64,000 nt of DNA from the NCBI GenBank assembly GCA_003254885.1, contig QANT01007852.1:1-64000 (forward strand). The letters run 5' to 3'. Shown in pieces: positions 26,438 through 38,756 of this stretch. The notes below the pieces were generated by a model, which saw nothing but the letters and a program-made list of their open reading frames with translations, was not told the DNA's origin and made no database searches. This stretch comes from Purshia tridentata. Taxonomy: Eukaryota > Streptophyta > Magnoliopsida > Rosales > Rosaceae. A program made the translations under genes and the position numbers. Position 1 is the stretch's first letter. Each line of letters starts with the position of its first letter.

Positions 26438-27236
26438 GAAGGGGTTGGCAAAGGTTGCTAAGGAAGGACACAGCAAATATGGTGAGGTGAGGCAGAGAGG
26501 GAAATCTTGAATGTGGTAGCGGGGACAGGGGAAGGAGACATCATATCATCATCGTGACAGGAGGAGGAGGAGGAGAAGGAGGAGGAGGAGGAGGAGGAGG
26601 GGGAGAGAGAGAGAGAGAGATGTAGCTGTGAAGTGTTTGCTGAAGTGGGAGGAGATTCTCTGCCGGTGGCTAGAGAAGGATGGAGGTGTGTGGTTTGGGT
26701 GGCTGTGCAGGCAAAGCTGAGAGGTTGCTGGGAGCTTCTATTTTGTTTTTTCTTTTCATTTTTCAATTAAATTATTTATGTTTTATATTTTATATTATTT
26801 TAAAGCTTTATTAGTTTTTGAAGGTTTATTTTTAGTATTAATCTTTTTCGTTTTTGGATTTTAATATTTATTAAGTTAGCAATTGAAAAAAATTTTATTT
26901 AATATGAATGACAAAATTATCCCTCATTTGGACAAAAAATGTAACACAATTGACAGATTGTCCCACAGTAAAACTAGTAAAAAATATGTGTCATACACTA
27001 ACACAAGCCCAAACTGGTGTACTAAACTAAGATTGCCCTAAAGTATGTATCCTTTTAGAAAAAATTTCCCTAAATTATAATGTGTGCATTTTGACTAAAG
27101 TATAACTTGTAACTTGTACGGGGAGCAGGTCTATAAATTATATCTTCCTAATTGTAAATGATAATAACTAGTACACTTGTGTTTGCTAAAGGGGTAAGAG
27201 TTGTGTGTGGTTAATAGCTTTAAAGAAAATGGAAGA
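26438..27236. other. Spacer with GGA/GA-rich low-complexity tract
   Basis: Positions about 26561-26621 are a GGA/GAGA microsatellite. The minus-strand open frame across it is Ser-rich low-complexity translation, not a gene. The rest is AT-rich with nothing recognised. Confidence 0.5.
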
Positions 27237-28435
27237 TGTGGGGACCAAGGATAATTTCTATAAATGCCTAAGGCCAAGTATAGACAAATGGTAAAGGTAC
27301 GGTAGTACTAATACATCGAGGTAATATCTACCATGGACATCGAAGGACCTACTCCTTACTTAAACGAAATAAGGGACTGCACTAGGTAGTCGCTCGGCAA
27401 GGAAGTCAACCAACAGGGCAGCCCCCTGCCGTTAAGGCGCTATAGAGGTAACTACTACCTATATACGGGAAGTACCTCCCCTGATACGGACCATTACAAA
27501 GAAGGAGTACCTCCACACGGGCATCACGTGGAGGACCTCCACAAACTTCACATGAAGCAAGGAAACATACTCCTACTACAATTTGACCTCTCCAATAACA
27601 CGAACTGAGTTTGAATCCTTCCCAAATAAGGATTCAAGCATAGAAGTTCAATCCTATATGGATTATACTTCCAGGTGATTACAAGTTCAATAAACTTACA
27701 ATCCTAAGGCCATGAGGATTAGTTCATCCTCTGTATAAACGCTCTCACAATCCCATTCGAAGGTAAGAAATTCTAAGCTCTGAGCCCATTGCTTTGAGTT
27801 CATAATTGATCTTGTTTACTGACTTGACCGTCGGAGAGCAGTTGACTGGCACCACACCAGTGCCCTCTAACCTCTCGGACGTCCATTTGTGTTTGCAGGG
27901 TCATTGATTTTCCAAGTCTAGCCTTTTGGAGAATTCATGTTACAACAATTGGTGCTTTCATTGAAAGCAAAGTCAAGAACTTCTCGTTTTGGACCTTGCT
28001 CTTCGAAATTTTTGTGGACCACTTCTCCCCAAAGTTATGGCGGAAGAGGTGATCATGGACGTTACTACTAATGGGCGTCCCATCGCGTCAGTGGTCGTGG
28101 ACCATAGGAGTCAATAGGTTAGCAGTAGCAATGATCGCGTGGAGGTCCATACCACTGACTACGATAGCCGAGCTGCTCACCGTCAACAACTTGATGAGTA
28201 CCAAATAGCTTTTCGACATACAGAGGACCAAACTTGTGTGGACATGGAGGCTTTGAGGGGACAATACATGAGATGAGTGAAGCACTGAAGGTCGACCTCC
28301 ACCGATCCCACAGAAGGACCTCTCGTCGACCCCACAAGGAGTTTGGAAGAAGCCCCATAAGTAGTGAAGGTGGAAGGACCCGATTCACACGACAAGAGAA
28401 GCAAAAAGAAAGGGTAGAAGAACTTGCGCACATTG
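27237..28435 (+). mobile_element. Truncated Ty3-type element, LTR plus gag start (copy B)
   Basis: A 711-bp LTR (27237-27947, TGTGGGGACC to ACAACA) is followed by the family leader ATTGGTGCTTTCATTGA and the N-terminal part of the gag region, which stops matching copy D near 28430. The LTR is visibly more diverged from copies A, C and D and closest to the solo LTR at 41463-42177, so at least two LTR subfamilies are present. The element is broken. Confidence 0.8.
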
Positions 28436-29565
28436 GAGTGTACGAGTGTTTAGCCTTCACCCTAATGATAAAATAAAAAAATTTTATTCACGATTTTTCT
28501 AAAGTGACATCTAAAAATTTTATTTTACAAAGTCATTCCATTAAAGTGACAGTTTTTTGTCTCAAATCTCCTATGCCATAATTTAGGACATGACACTATC
28601 TCTAGCATATTCATTAAGTGTAGTGTTTGCACGTGAAATAGGTTTTTAGTAGACTAATTTGTTTTTTCTGTGACATCCACTGTTATCACACGTCATCTGG
28701 TGAGCCCCTTTAGGCTCTCTAGCATCTTCATTCTCTCATTTCTTCCACCTCCCTCCCCAAATTAGCAAAGGAAAATAAAATAGGAAAGAGAGAGAACAAC
28801 AAAGAGGAAAAAAAAAAAAAAAAAANAAAAAAAAAAAAAAAAGAGAAAAATAAGTGAAGGGCAAGTCCAGTCGTTCACTCGAGGTCACACAGTTACATCC
28901 ACAATTGAACCACAATTGAAGGGATCTTAGTTGCTCATGGAAAAATTTATGACATCAATTTGCAAACTAAAACAATAGCAAGGAGAAAACAAAGAGAGTT
29001 GTAACAGATTTTGAGATACTTGATGTTCGCAGATGAAGATCTAGCGTTGGCATAATTTTTTTTTATTTGGGTGAAGTACAGAGGTTGTACCTGTACAGTA
29101 AAGAGAAACACTATCATTAAAGGGTAAAAAGGCATTCAAATTACATTAAAATAGCACTTAAAATGCTTAAGCTAGCACATTGACAAAGAACAATCACAAC
29201 TTACGTATTAGTCTTTCTAGTATTTTTAAACTCCAACCACAGTAGGTAAAATTATTGGGAATGAACTTGAACTCTAGTTTTTAGATCAACATTGAAATGG
29301 TAGTATATTCAAACCCATCTGATCAGATACCAATTGAAAATAAAATAAACATCAAACCACAAATTCTCGTTCCCAAAAAAACCACATGCAAGTAAGGTCA
29401 AAAATTTTAAAGCCACAAATTTCAAAGCCAAGTAGTTAAAAATTAAAAATAATTGACCATAAATTAAAAGGGAAAAATCAAAGAAAATGTTGACTAACAA
29501 AATATTCAAGTCACGCGGTTGAATTTCAGGATTGTCAAACTCCATAAAAAAATTTTCCTTTGGAT
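28436..29565. other. AT-rich spacer with poly-A tract and an N
   Basis: An A-rich tract at about 28809-28843 contains an undetermined base at 28826. No gene or classifiable repeat was recognised in the rest. Confidence 0.5.
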
Positions 29566-30634
29566 TTAGATTTAGATTTAGATTTGGGCCATATCCAAAT
29601 CCACCTATTTGGATTCATTTCAAGAAGTGTATTTGAATTTGGTCCAGATCCAAGATGAATTTTAGAGGACTAAATTCATGAATTTCAGAGGACTAAATTC
29701 ATGAATTTCAAATACCTTCTCCAACTAGGTATTTGAAATCTCATCATCCCATCACCCACCCTCTATCTCCCGCACCTCCGACCACAAATGCCGATGACCA
29801 CCCTCCAGTGACTTTCTGTGAATTTCAAATACCTTCTCTAACTAGGTATTTGAAATCTCACCATCCCACTTCCACTCGCTCTCCCTCTCCCTCTCTCTCT
29901 CCCTATCCCTCTTCCTCTCTCTCTCCCCCTCTCTCTTTCTCTCTCTCATCCCACCCTCTATCTCCCTCACCTCCGACCACAAATGCCGCCAACCACCCTC
30001 TAGCGACTCTGTGAATTTCAAATACCTTCTCTAACTAAGTATTTGAAATCTCAACATCCCTCTCTCTCTCTCTCTCATATTCTCTCTCACGTTCTCTCTC
30101 TCCCCTTCACCTCCGACCACAACTGCCGCCGACAACTTTTCAAGCCACCTTCGGTGACTCTTTTGGGCACCTCCGACAACTTTTCCGGCCACCCTGCAGC
30201 GATTTTTCTAGCCACAATTTTTCGACCATCCTCTGACCAATTTTCCGACAATCATTGACTAAGCTAAACCTATATTTATGTGTGATTGTCTAATTTAAAT
30301 ATTGCCTCCAGCAACTTTTCTAGCCACCATCTTACGACTTTTCCGGCCATCATCTGCCTAACTTTTTGGCAATCATCAACCAAGATAAATCTATATTTAT
30401 GTGTGATTTTATATTATAAATATTTATTAAACATTGCTAAGTATATGAAAAATTTAAAAATATATTTCCTAATCTTTATTCTTAATCATAAATTTAAATT
30501 CTTAAATTACCAAAAAAATTGAAATACAGAAATCCTCACCTTTGAATTTTGTATCAAAATAATAAAATTTCAAATATAGAAATTTCAATTATATAGATTT
30601 CAAATCCAAATTTAAGAATCCAAATAGAGCCTAA
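29566..30634. repeat. Tandem repeat with a hairpin core, possibly a MITE-like element
   Basis: A 12-bp perfect inverted repeat, ATTTCAAATACC ... GGTATTTGAAAT with an 11-base loop, occurs at 29705-29739 and 29822-29856. A third copy at 30015-30049 has one mismatch. Each is followed by CT-rich DNA and a CACCTCCGACCACAA segment. A TTTAGA microsatellite precedes (about 29567-29590). Both outer edges carry CTATTTGGATTC (about 29607 direct, about 30625 as complement), which could be terminal inverted repeats of one element. No coding capacity is supported. Confidence 0.55.
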
Positions 30635-30899
30635 CATTTCGACCCAAAAAAATTCTCTAACATATATAGTTTGGATCAAACTTAAAGAAGGAGGAATTAT
30701 TTTGAAACTTACTTGTGGTTTATGGTCCCCAAAGCTCTCCATCGATCTGCATCAAAATGAAATGTAAAATTTAGATATTATATTCAAAATACTATGAAGC
30801 AGAAAAAAAAAAAAATATAAACCACAAGTAAAATTAAGACATTATACCCCAAAGCACTACTTCTCTATTTCTCTCTCTCCGCCTCTCTCATTTCTCAAT
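30635..30899. other. Spacer, CT-rich at its right end
   Basis: No gene seen. The last five bases (TCAAT, 30895-30899) form the left target duplication of the next solo LTR. Confidence 0.5.
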
Positions 30900-31682
30900 T
30901 GTGAGGACCAAGGGTAATTTTCATAAATGCCCAAGGTTAGAAGGGACAAATGATCAAATGCGGAGGTACTCACACCAATGAAAAGTTCCTACCACGAACT
31001 TCTACCAAATATCAAAGGACCTACTCCTTAAACACAACCATGGACTACCTACGCTAGGTAGTCGCTCGATTAGGTAGTCACCTAATAAGGCAGCCTCCTA
31101 TCACTAAGGTACTATGAAGATCACCACTACCTACACATGAGAAACGGACCTTACTCGAAGGCGCACAACCCAACTATGGACCTACAATTGTAAGTTCCGC
31201 ATTAGGGGTGCTCCATCCAGTATGAACCACTATAAAAAGGAGTACCTTCATGCGACATGGAGCAGAGGACCTCCGCGAACTTCACATAAAACAAGGAAAT
31301 AGACTCCTACTACAATTGGACCTCTCCAATAACACAAAACTGAGCTTGAATCCTTCCCAAATAAGGATTCAAGCATAGAAGTTCAATCCTATATGGATTA
31401 TACTTCCCGGTGATTACAAGTTCAATGAACTTACAATCCTAAGGCCATGAGGATTAGCTCATCCTCTATATAAACGCTCTCACAATCTCATTCGAAGGTA
31501 AGAAATTCTAAGCTCTGAGCCCATTGCTTTGAGTTCATAATTGATATTGTTTACTGACTTGATCGTTGGAGAGCCGTTGGCCGGCACCACACCGGTGCCC
31601 TCTAACCTCCCGGAGGTCCGTTCTTGTTTGCAGGGTCGTTGATTTTCCAAGTCTAGCATTTTGGAGAATTCGTGTTACAACA
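30900..31682 (+). mobile_element. Solo LTR of the Ty3-type family (copy C)
   Basis: A 783-bp LTR flanked by a perfect 5-bp target duplication TCAAT (30895-30899 and 31683-31687). It carries the family landmarks: a TATATAAAC promoter box near 31471, the CACACCGGTG core near 31588, and GTGTTACAACA at the end. A solo LTR normally arises by recombination between the two LTRs of a complete insertion. Confidence 0.9.
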
Positions 31683-31925
31683 TCAATCATCATTTCACAG
31701 TAGATTGATCTGCAAAGATCAGAAACTAGAAGGGCACCAAGTTGTGGGAGGCAGTCTACGCCGAGCACGGCATCGACGGCACAGGAAAGTAGGAGGGCAC
31801 CTTTGAGTTGGATCTCCAGCTTGAAAGGATCAATGTCCACTACAACAAAGCCAGTTGTGGCCACTTCGTGCCCATGGCTGTTCTCATGACCCTCAAGCCC
31901 GACACCACGGACAGCATCTGATCTA
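31683..31925 (+). pseudogene. Beta-tubulin N-terminal fragment (pseudogene)
   Basis: The translation contains KLWEAVYAEHGIDGTGK, then [20 protein letters not shown] and [16 protein letters not shown], which align with the plant beta-tubulin region WEVVCAEHGIDSTGRY ... [20 protein letters not shown] ... LEPGTMDSVRS. An in-frame stop interrupts it after GTGK, several conserved residues are changed, and homology ends soon after DSI. It lacks the rest of the protein. The solo LTR lies immediately upstream, possibly inserted into the same fragment. It cannot be functional tubulin. Confidence 0.8.
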
Positions 31926-32068
31926 GGGTTTTCGAACTTCCTTACCCTTCAATTTTTTTTAACCAGCAAATTACCATAGGCCAGAGAGATCGGTCTCTCT
32001 CCTTCTAGGTCTCTCTTTCAGGCAATTACTGCTTGAAACAATATTACCATGTCCGTTTACTTCTTAGT

Positions 32069-32342
32069 TCATGGCAGTTACTGCTTGTGAGTGTTTTCTG
32101 GCTCATGGCAGGTAGGAGGTGATTGAAGTCTCAAGGTGCTTCAAAAGATCAGCAAGAAAGAGATGTAAGATGTCGATAACTACATGCACACATATCAAAG
32201 CTGTGCCAGAGGTTCCTCACCTCTGATTGCAATTTGGAGGCTTCACTGCATATGTATCATCAAAAAGCTTAAGGAGATGGGAATCAGAAGCACCCTCAAG
32301 AGTAAATAGGAAAAGATAGAAGACAAATGGTTGTAAATTGCA
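32069..32342 (+). repeat. Dispersed 270-bp repeat, copy 1
   Basis: This matches 60290-60567 closely over its length, including GTTTTCTGGCTCATGGCA, GAAGTCTCAAGGTGCTTCAA and GGTTGTAAATTG. Copy 1 is directly followed by the target site of the complete Ty3-type element. The family is not recognised; it may be the interior end of an LTR element. Confidence 0.6.
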
Positions 32343-33238
32343 TATCATAGGTGTGGGGACCAAGGGTAATTTTCATAAATGCCCAAGGTTAGAAGAGACA
32401 AATGATCAAATGCGGAGGTACTCACACCAATGAAAAGTTCCTACCACGAACTTCTACCAAATATCAAAGGACCTACTCCTTAAACGAAGCCATGGACTAC
32501 CTACGCTAGGTAGTCGTTCCATTAGGTACTCACCTAATAAGGTAGTCACCTAATAAGGTAGTCTCCTATCACTAAGGTACTATAGAGATCACCACTACCT
32601 ACACATGAGGAACGGACGTTACTCGAAGGCACACAACCCAACTATGGACCTACAATGGTAAGTTCCGCATTAGGGGTGCTCCATCCGGTACGAACCACTA
32701 CAAAAAGGAGTACCTTCATGCGACATGGAGCAGAGGACCTCCGCGAACTTCACATAAAGCAAAGAAATAGACTCCTACTACAATTGGACCTCTCCAATAA
32801 CACAAACTGAGCTTAAATCCTTCCCAAATAAGGATTCAAGCATAGAAGTTCAATCTTATATGGATTATACTTCCCGGTGATTACAAGTTCAATGAACTTA
32901 CAATCCTAAGGCCATGAGGATTAGCTCATCCTCTATATAAACGCTCTCACAATCTCATTCAAAGGTAAGAAATTATAAGCTCTAAGCCCACTGCTTTGAG
33001 TTATTGATCGATCTTGTTTACTAACTTGACCGTCGGAGAGCCGTTGGCCGGCACCACACCGGTGCCCTCTAACCTCCCGGAGGTCCGTTCGTGTTTGCAG
33101 GGTCGTTGATTTTCCAAGTCTAGCCTTTTGGAGAATTCGTGTTACAACAATTGGTGCTTTCATTGAGAGCAAAGTCAAGAACTTCTCGTTTCGGACCTTG
33201 CTCTTTGAATTTTTTGTGGACCACTTCTCCCCAAGATT

Positions 33239-34600
33239 ATGGCAGAAGAGGTGCTCAAGGATGCTACTACTAATGGGCATCCTATAGTGTCTGTAATCAT
33301 GGACCTTAGGAATCGACAGGTCGGTGTTGGCAATGATTACGTGGAGGTCCATACCATAGAGGAGGATAGGCAAGGGGCACGTCATCAACAACTTAATGAA
33401 TATTGAGTGGCCATCCGCTGCATGGAGGACCAAACTCGGGCGGACATGGAGGCTCTGAGGAGACAAGTGCAAGAGATAAGTGAAGCATTGAAGGTCAACC
33501 TCCGCCGATCCCACAGAAGGACCTCTCGTCGAACTTGCAAGGAGTGTGGAAAAAGCCCCATAAGGGGTGAAGGTGGAAGGACCCAATTCACGCGACAAAA
33601 GAAGCAAAAAGAAGAGGTGGGGGACCTTGCGCATCGTTCCCCTGATGCTTTGTCATGCGGTCCTTGCCAAACACCTACTAGTTCTCCTGGGGGTAGGAAT
33701 CGCTCCCCAAGCACATAACCTATTTTACTAGAGGGAGGATTTCAACGTCCCAACTTGGCACCTCACATTGGTGGGGAATCGCCGTGAGTCCCTAGCATGA
33801 GAAGGGAGGAACCCCTATGTCAAGGAGGAGGCGGGGGCAATCAGCCACCTCCTCGTCGCCCACCACCTCAAGACTCAGAATCCTACTCATCGCATGCATT
33901 AAGTGGTCCTTCAAGGAGGTCGGGTAGTTATGTGAGCCAAAGGGCGGTTGAAAGAATGATGAATCAACGGATGGAACAACTCCACTTATGGAAGGATCCG
34001 CATGAAGCTAAGCTAGAGAATGAGATACTTCGAGTAAATGAGTGCCCCCTGGCGAATTACATACTTCGAGTCCAACCACCAGAATGGTTTGCCATGTCGA
34101 GATTTAAATTATTTAAGGGAGATTCGAACCCTATGAACTATATTAGGATGTACCAGAATTTAATGGCACCTTATGGCGACAATGATGCTTGGATGTACAA
34201 ATTGTTCCCTTCAAGTTTGGAAGGGTTCGCCCTCAGGTACCATGCCTTGCCACCCAATTCCATTGTTAGCTTTGTCAACCTATGCTTCACCTTTGTAAAG
34301 CACTACTCTGCCTACCGCGACATTCCAAAGGATACGGACCATCTCTTTACGGTCAAACAATGGGAGGACGAGTCCTTTCGTGAAGCGCTTCAAGTCGAAG
34401 GTGGCAAAAATAGAAAAGTACGACAATCATATGACGGCTGTGGCATTCTAGCATGCGCTACCGGTGGTGTCCGCGCTATATGGGTCCTTGATCAAGAAGG
34501 GTACCTTAACTTTTGCCCAAACATTGGTACAGGCGGAAAAGTACATTCAATGGGACGATGAGAAGCGAGGGACCCCTACTAAGAAAACAAAAGGATAACC
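33239..34600 (+). pseudogene. gag region of copy D
   Basis: Ty3-type Gag: an N-terminal region with charged, coiled-coil-like stretches (RRQVQEISEALK), a basic Arg/Ser-rich linker, then a capsid-type retrotransposon gag domain with EWFAMSRFKLFKGDSNPMNY, MYQNLMAPYGDN and LFPSSLEG. Gag forms the particle that packages element RNA. It is not intact; a few breaks interrupt it. The same region occurs in copy A (minus strand) and, in part, in copy B. Confidence 0.75.
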
Positions 34601-37600
34601 GTGATATCCAGAGGTACCGCAATGAAGATGGTCCATGCTCTTACCAAAGCTTACAAGAGGCGCTCCACTACTAAAATCTTGATGTCTTCATATGCTAGTT
34701 TGAAATAAACCGATTAGCCTCGCAAGAAGTCTGACACGGTATAAAGAAAACCACCCAGCATCTTTAAAGTACCTCCTTCTCTTTCACAAACGTTAAGTTA
34801 GTGAAAGTCCTTTAAAAAATAACTAGGAGAGGATGTACATCTTCCCTCAACATACCTGCAGGTCCTGAGGTTTCCGGTTAAGGAGGAGAACCAAGAAATT
34901 AGAAGAGATCAAACTACTTCCCAAAGTTGTGCGATAGTAGGCCAAAAAGAAATAAAGAAAGCGACATGTCCGTTAATTTCATAAAATACGGAGGACCTTG
35001 TGAAAAATAAAGTTTAGGTACATGCAAATTTAAGTGCCTACAAAGTTAAGGTACTTAGGAATCTCCAACTACAGCGCACCGTTCAAATTGAGTGCCTAAT
35101 GAAATATAATTGGGGTCTTCACCCTAATGAAATAGAATTTGGGTCCTTACCTAAGAAGTAAACAATGAAGGACCTCAGCTTATAAGTAATGTCCTGTTCT
35201 TGTCAAAATGACACCTTCACCAAAGTGATACGGTACTCAATTTTGCGAAAATGCTCCAACCTCTACGGTAAGATCCTTGTAAGGTGGAGTCCTCGTCATA
35301 GGTACATCTAACATTGCTAGAGGCATTATCAAGCGGACCCATCCGAATGCGGACCTCTCTATGCATTCTCGCAGAACATATGGACCTATCTGGGTTGTTC
35401 CACCCAAGGTCCATCATTTTTTTTATTAATCTATTAGACTCGAAGAGTTTAACAGATTAATGGGGGCAACATGATATACGGTCCGCACTTATGCAAAGGT
35501 TCAAAGTAAAGAAAACTAAGGTATTTTTGAGGACCTGAAGAAAAAATACTTAGAGCACAGAAAAGATCTCACATGCTCAACACCTACGAGCATCACATGT
35601 CTACAATAAATATATGCAGATAAGTGCAACAACCTTTTCATATTAAATTGAATATAAATTTATCTATTAAATCATATTTTCTAAGAGTGCACAAGCTAAT
35701 TATGAAAAAAAGAAAAAGTGTATTTTCAGGAATGGCAGCCGCCTCCACATACTACAGATGAACACTCAAACGCGTAGGGACATCGTCAAACAACTCTCTA
35801 AAGGCGAAAGTGCAATTGCGGATGTCAAGGAAGATTCAAGATAAAAAGGAAGATCACTTTGGTATGAGGCCCAGTTTTGAGGAACTTTGTTGGAGTATTT
35901 TCTCTCAGCATGCGGACCTACTCCAAATCATTGCCTGATGCATGCGGACCTCATTGAACACTTATCCTCTACACGCGGACCTCTTCAAGCATTCTTCTAC
36001 AATGTAAGAACCTTTCTAGGATACGTCCATTAAATTTGCAAACAGGAATGGACCACTACACAAAATCAATACGGAACTCAAAACGAAATTTTTGGGAGCT
36101 CCTCTCTGCAGCAAAAGAAAAGGTCCTTGATAGTGACTCCATCAATCCTGAAGGTACTATGCGGGTTTTCACTCAAACGAACCTAAATACGGGTTCTCAC
36201 TCCAAATAATTTAGAACATGGTTTTCACCTGCATGATCCCAAATAAAACAAAATATGGATATGCTCCAATATTAAAGAATATGGGTCCTCACCCTCAACG
36301 TGCCAAACGTTGGTCCACCCTGCATGAATTGAAAATGGAGGATCTCTTTCAAAAAGTTTCCCAATTAGAAATGGTCCTCATCTTAATGGTACGGACCTTA
36401 TCTCAATATAACGGTTCTCACCACCGTAGTGCAGATTTTACCTCAGTGTAACGGTCCTCACCTTAGTGGTACGGACGATCAAACTACAAAACAACAACAA
36501 AGGAAGAAGATAAGGCTAATAGCAAAAAGGGTCCTCACCCAAGAATGACACAAGGCCTGGAGGCATATTCTCTGGGCTAGTACCATTAAGTTATAATGTG
36601 AGCTCTGTATTTGGCAAAGGTACATCACTCTACATGAATGTAACATGGGTCACAACTCCATACTACAAAATGTAACATAGGCTTCGACCAATTAATTCAA
36701 TGTATCAAAGTTTACTTTAACTATATTGCATTTGGTCATAACCTATGGACAAAATTATGTTGTAACGTTACAATTAGCACTTACTTGTAAACTAAAGTGT
36801 TGCAAGAGGAGGCTATTTGGACTCTACAAATTTCATGGTACCATGGCATTTAAGTCCATACTACACTTTAAAGGTCATGGTCTTACGGGTTATAGGCCTC
36901 ACTAACTCAAGGACCTCCGACCAAATGAGCATCCCAAAGGCGGTAAGTCTACTTAGGACATCTACGCTCTTTTAAGTACCTCACTCGGGGGCAAAGTTTT
37001 GACTATCGGTCCTAAACCATTAAGGCAAAAACCCTATATTGAATGACCTCTAGTTTAATAACAAAAGTTACACATAATTTACTTCTTGGACTTCAGATTC
37101 GTAAAATGAATGGGAGCAACTAAGTGGAGTACCTCAAAGTTGAAGTACCTAGCTTGCGCGGTACCCCTTGGGCCTAAATCGCAGTACTACCTATATCTAA
37201 AATTAAGGTACTTGACAAGATCGTAAGGCCGTCGTGGTACTACTTTTGCTCAACTTTAAGGTACTATTGAATATTATAGTACTCACCAAAAATTAGGGTA
37301 CTTGCCAAAATCGCAAGGTCCTAACCAAAGTTTTAGCAAAATCAAGGTCCCAAGCGTATTTGGACATATCAATGTCCTAAGCAACTTCTTGCACATTAAG
37401 AACTTAAGTCGTCCCCAAGTAAGGACCAACACATGTAAATTGCCAAAGGTAAACACCCTCTTGCTTCATTGATTGGAAGTACCTATCACACCTTGGAATG
37501 TGGTCATATGATGTACCTATTGTACTCAACGCACAAATGAAATCACGAGTCGAAGAGTGTAGTAGCACATAAATAAGGTACTTCGGAAGGCAAAAAAAAG

Positions 37601-38595
37601 TAAGGTCCGACACTATCAAATTTATATGAGTACTCAAGTGCACGGAGAACTATTTATTGGTCGTGAGCGTAAAGGAGGTAGACGCATTATCAAGTAGCCA
37701 AGGTGCTTTGAAGGTCCTAGTTAAATGCATCACTTTCAAAAATCTTTAAGTTATACATTTTTGGGGGCAATTGTGGGACCATGGATAATTTCCACAAAGG
37801 ACAACAGGCAATTAAGGAAGCACAAGTATAATTCGGGTAGTACCCACAAAGGGAGGTAACACCTATAATAGGTGGAGGTACTCACAACGATGAAGGACGT
37901 ACACCATAACGAAGGAAAGGACCAATAAAAGAATGAACTGCTTTATAAGGTAGATATCAAGTAAGGTACTCACCTAAGAAGGTAGTCAACCACCATAAAG
38001 ATACACCTTCACCAAGATATGAATAAATGAGGTACTCTCTCAATGGGTGTTACACCCACCAAATGACCTAATAAGGTAAAGCTTTATATGGGAAGTACCT
38101 TATCCGTTATGGAAATTTATAAGAAAGAGTACCTTCACGTGAGCAACACGCTAAGGACTTACGAGATAAAATCACCAAGTAAGGTAGTCGTCTACTATTG
38201 AGCTACTATGAGGACCTTCACTAATCTAACGAAGAAGGAGGCAGAAGATTTTGAAAGAGGAGGTTTAATATATATATATATATGTAAGTTGAAAAGGAAG
38301 GAGGGATAAGGTAGAGTTTTCAAGGGAAAAAAAAAAAAAAGGAAGCGCAACACAAAAATTAATTGAGTTACTATCTAAAAATTCAAGGCAAAAGGTGGAG
38401 TACCTATCATGTCCAGAATGAGAAGTAAGGTGGAGTACTCACCAAATTTTCAGAAGGTACAACCAATTGCACTCCAAAGTACCTAAGGAGCCACATAAGG
38501 TCTTACTAGGTCGTCACCCAATATTCAAAAAATAAGATGCTAAGTGCACCCAAGAACTTTTATAGGTCCTTTACCATCAAATTTAGTGATGGATC

Positions 38596-38756
38596 CATGC
38601 GAACACCTATACACTCATGTTATAAAGGCAAGGTCCCTTGCTTTTGAATTCAACAAAGTACCTTTACAAAGAAGTNCATGCGAACACCTACACACTCATG
38701 TTATAAAGGCAAGGTCCCTTGCTTTTGAATTCAACAAAGTACCTTTACAAAGAAGT
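38596..38756. repeat. 80-bp direct duplication around a single N
   Basis: Positions 38596-38675 and 38677-38756 are the same 80 bp with one mismatch, separated by the undetermined base at 38676. This pattern suggests two overlapping contig ends joined with a gap character rather than a biological repeat. Confidence 0.75.

Noticed and set aside
26458-26766. 102-aa Ser-rich minus-strand frame
   Set aside because: Explained by the GGA/GA microsatellite; composition is low complexity.
29705-30049. Possible CRISPR-like array (three regular repeats)
   Set aside because: Spacers are long, uneven and CT-rich, there are only three units, and the context is a plant nuclear genome.
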